Part shown: positions 63,287 through 64,000 of the stretch, in pieces
Position numbering within the stretch: position 1 is the stretch's first letter
How the letters are laid out: every line of letters starts with the position of its first letter
Program-made: the position numbers and the translations under genes
Assembly (NCBI RefSeq): GCF_002020135.1
Contig: NZ_MPZS01000003.1
Span: forward strand, 1-64,000
Length of the DNA: 64,000 nucleotides
Direction of reading: 5' to 3'
DNA from: Thioclava marina
Lineage (GTDB): Bacteria > Pseudomonadota > Alphaproteobacteria > Rhodobacterales > Rhodobacteraceae
Notes under the pieces: generated by a model
What the model was told of the DNA's origin: nothing
The model's database searches: none
What the model saw: the letters and a program-made list of their open reading frames with translations, nothing else

Positions 63287-64000
63287 ATGGGACAAGGTAA
63301 ACAAGCGCTGATCTACGGGCTTGAGGACAGGCCTGCACCGGGGCCGGCCTCGCTCGCCGCGCTCCAGCATATCCTCGCCTCGATCGTGGGCATCGTGACG
63401 CCTACGCTGGTGATCGGCGGTGCGCTGGGTCTGGGCGAGCACGTACCCTACCTGATCGCCATGTCACTTTTCGTCTCGGGCGTGGCGACCTTCATCCAGT
63501 CGAACCGGGTCGGGCCGGTGGGCTCTGGGCTCCTGAGCGTGCAGGGCACCTCCTTCGCCTTTCTTGGCGCGATCCTCGCTGCGGGTTTTACGGTGAAAGA
63601 GCGCGGCGGCACGCCCGAGGATATTCTCGCAATGATCTTCGGTCTCTGCCTCGTCGGCTGTGTCGTCGAGATCGTGCTGTCGCAATTCCTCGACAAGCTG
63701 GGAAGGGTGGTGAACCCGACCGTGACCGGCGTCGTGATCACCGTGATCGGGCTGAGCCTCGTGAAGGTCGGCTTCACCGATTTCGCGGGCGGCGCAGAGG
63801 CGGGTAAAAACCTCGGTCGGCCGCTGAACCTGGCGCTTGGCACCCTCGTCGTCGCGGTGATCCTGATGACCACCTTCCTCGGCAAGCCGATGCTGCGGAT
63901 CGCGGCGATCATGATCGGGCTCATTGCGGGGACGATTGTCGCAGCGCTCTTCGGCATGGTGGACCCATCTCCGCTGGCGCAGGCGCAATGGCTGGCGTTT
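63287..64000 (+). CDS. NCS2-family purine/uracil permease (partial)
   Basis: The first 238 residues are inside the window and the frame is open at the edge. LAALQHILASIVGIVTPTLVIGGALGLG, SGVATFIQSNRVGPVGSGLLSVQGTSFAF and NPTVTGVVITVIGLSLVKVGF are typical of proton-coupled uracil/xanthine/urate permeases. The start at 63287 follows GGGGA; an ATG at 63281 is too close to it. Confidence 0.88.
   Translation, partial: MGQGKQALIYGLEDRPAPGPASLAALQHILASIVGIVTPTLVIGGALGLGEHVPYLIAMSLFVSGVATFIQSNRVGPVGSGLLSVQGTSFAFLGAILAAGFTVKERGGTPEDILAMIFGLCLVGCVVEIVLSQFLDKLGRVVNPTVTGVVITVIGLSLVKVGFTDFAGGAEAGKNLGRPLNLALGTLVVAVILMTTFLGKPMLRIAAIMIGLIAGTIVAALFGMVDPSPLAQAQWLAF

Overview
This is chromosomal DNA of a high-GC alphaproteobacterium, almost certainly of the Rhodobacter/Paracoccus/Thioclava group (Rhodobacteraceae in the broad sense). 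The evidence is the smo-mtlK-xylB polyol operon, the HdaA homologue, the short bacterial-type ProS, a DUF1127 gene followed by CCUCCUCCC hairpin RNAs, and the long leader in front of mraZ; the last two are arrangements known from Rhodobacter sphaeroides. I saw no rRNA, tRNA, CRISPR array, prophage or insertion sequence. Genus assignment is a guess.

Layout. 0.5-2.0 kb: atypical pyruvate-kinase-like protein. 2.0-7.9 kb (minus): DeoR regulator, sugar/glycerol-phosphate-type ABC importer and a TIM-barrel isomerase. 8.3-12.0 kb (minus): ferric/2-aminoethylphosphonate-type ABC importer, divergent from the phosphonate block. 12.2-25.2 kb: phnCDE1E2, an SDR gene, a hexapeptide acetyltransferase, phnF (minus), phnGHIJKLN, a DUF1045 gene (minus) and phnM. 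25.2-25.7 kb: remnant of a norD-like gene. 25.7-35.4 kb (minus): HAD phosphatase, SorC-type regulator, smoEFGK, smoS, mtlK, xylB. 35.5-42.6 kb (minus): ppx, ppk, hdaA, an AI-2E family permease and a membrane pentapeptide-repeat protein. 42.7-47.0 kb: proS, a small exported protein, lolC/E, lolD, an ArsC/Spx-like protein. 47.0-52.3 kb: cold-shock gene, thrS, mntH/mntR, rlmJ. 52.4-53.2 kb (minus): DUF1127 gene followed by ten hairpins. 53.5-54.6 kb: mrp/apbC. 54.6-55.3 kb: AT-rich stretch and mraZ leader with a strong terminator. 55.3-63.1 kb: mraZ-rsmH-ftsL-ftsI-murE-murF-mraY. The window ends inside an NCS2 purine/uracil permease gene.

How it works together. The phosphorus theme is strong: a complete C-P lyase set, a second importer whose promoter region carries Pho-box-like repeats back to back with those of phnC, and a ppk-ppx polyphosphate pair. 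The polyol operon takes up sorbitol, mannitol or arabitol and feeds fructose and xylulose 5-phosphate to central metabolism. Three of the four binding-protein genes of ABC importers are followed by a GC-rich stem-loop, as expected for raising the binding protein above its permease.

Most interesting structure: on the minus strand, right after the DUF1127 stop codon, ten hairpins present a CUCCUCCUCCCU-type (anti-Shine-Dalgarno) loop. They alternate short and long stems, giving five two-hairpin units of the CcsR ('cuckoo') type, and the last hairpin doubles as the terminator. R. sphaeroides is described as having four such RNAs. All coordinates and motifs were read by eye; no database search was run.
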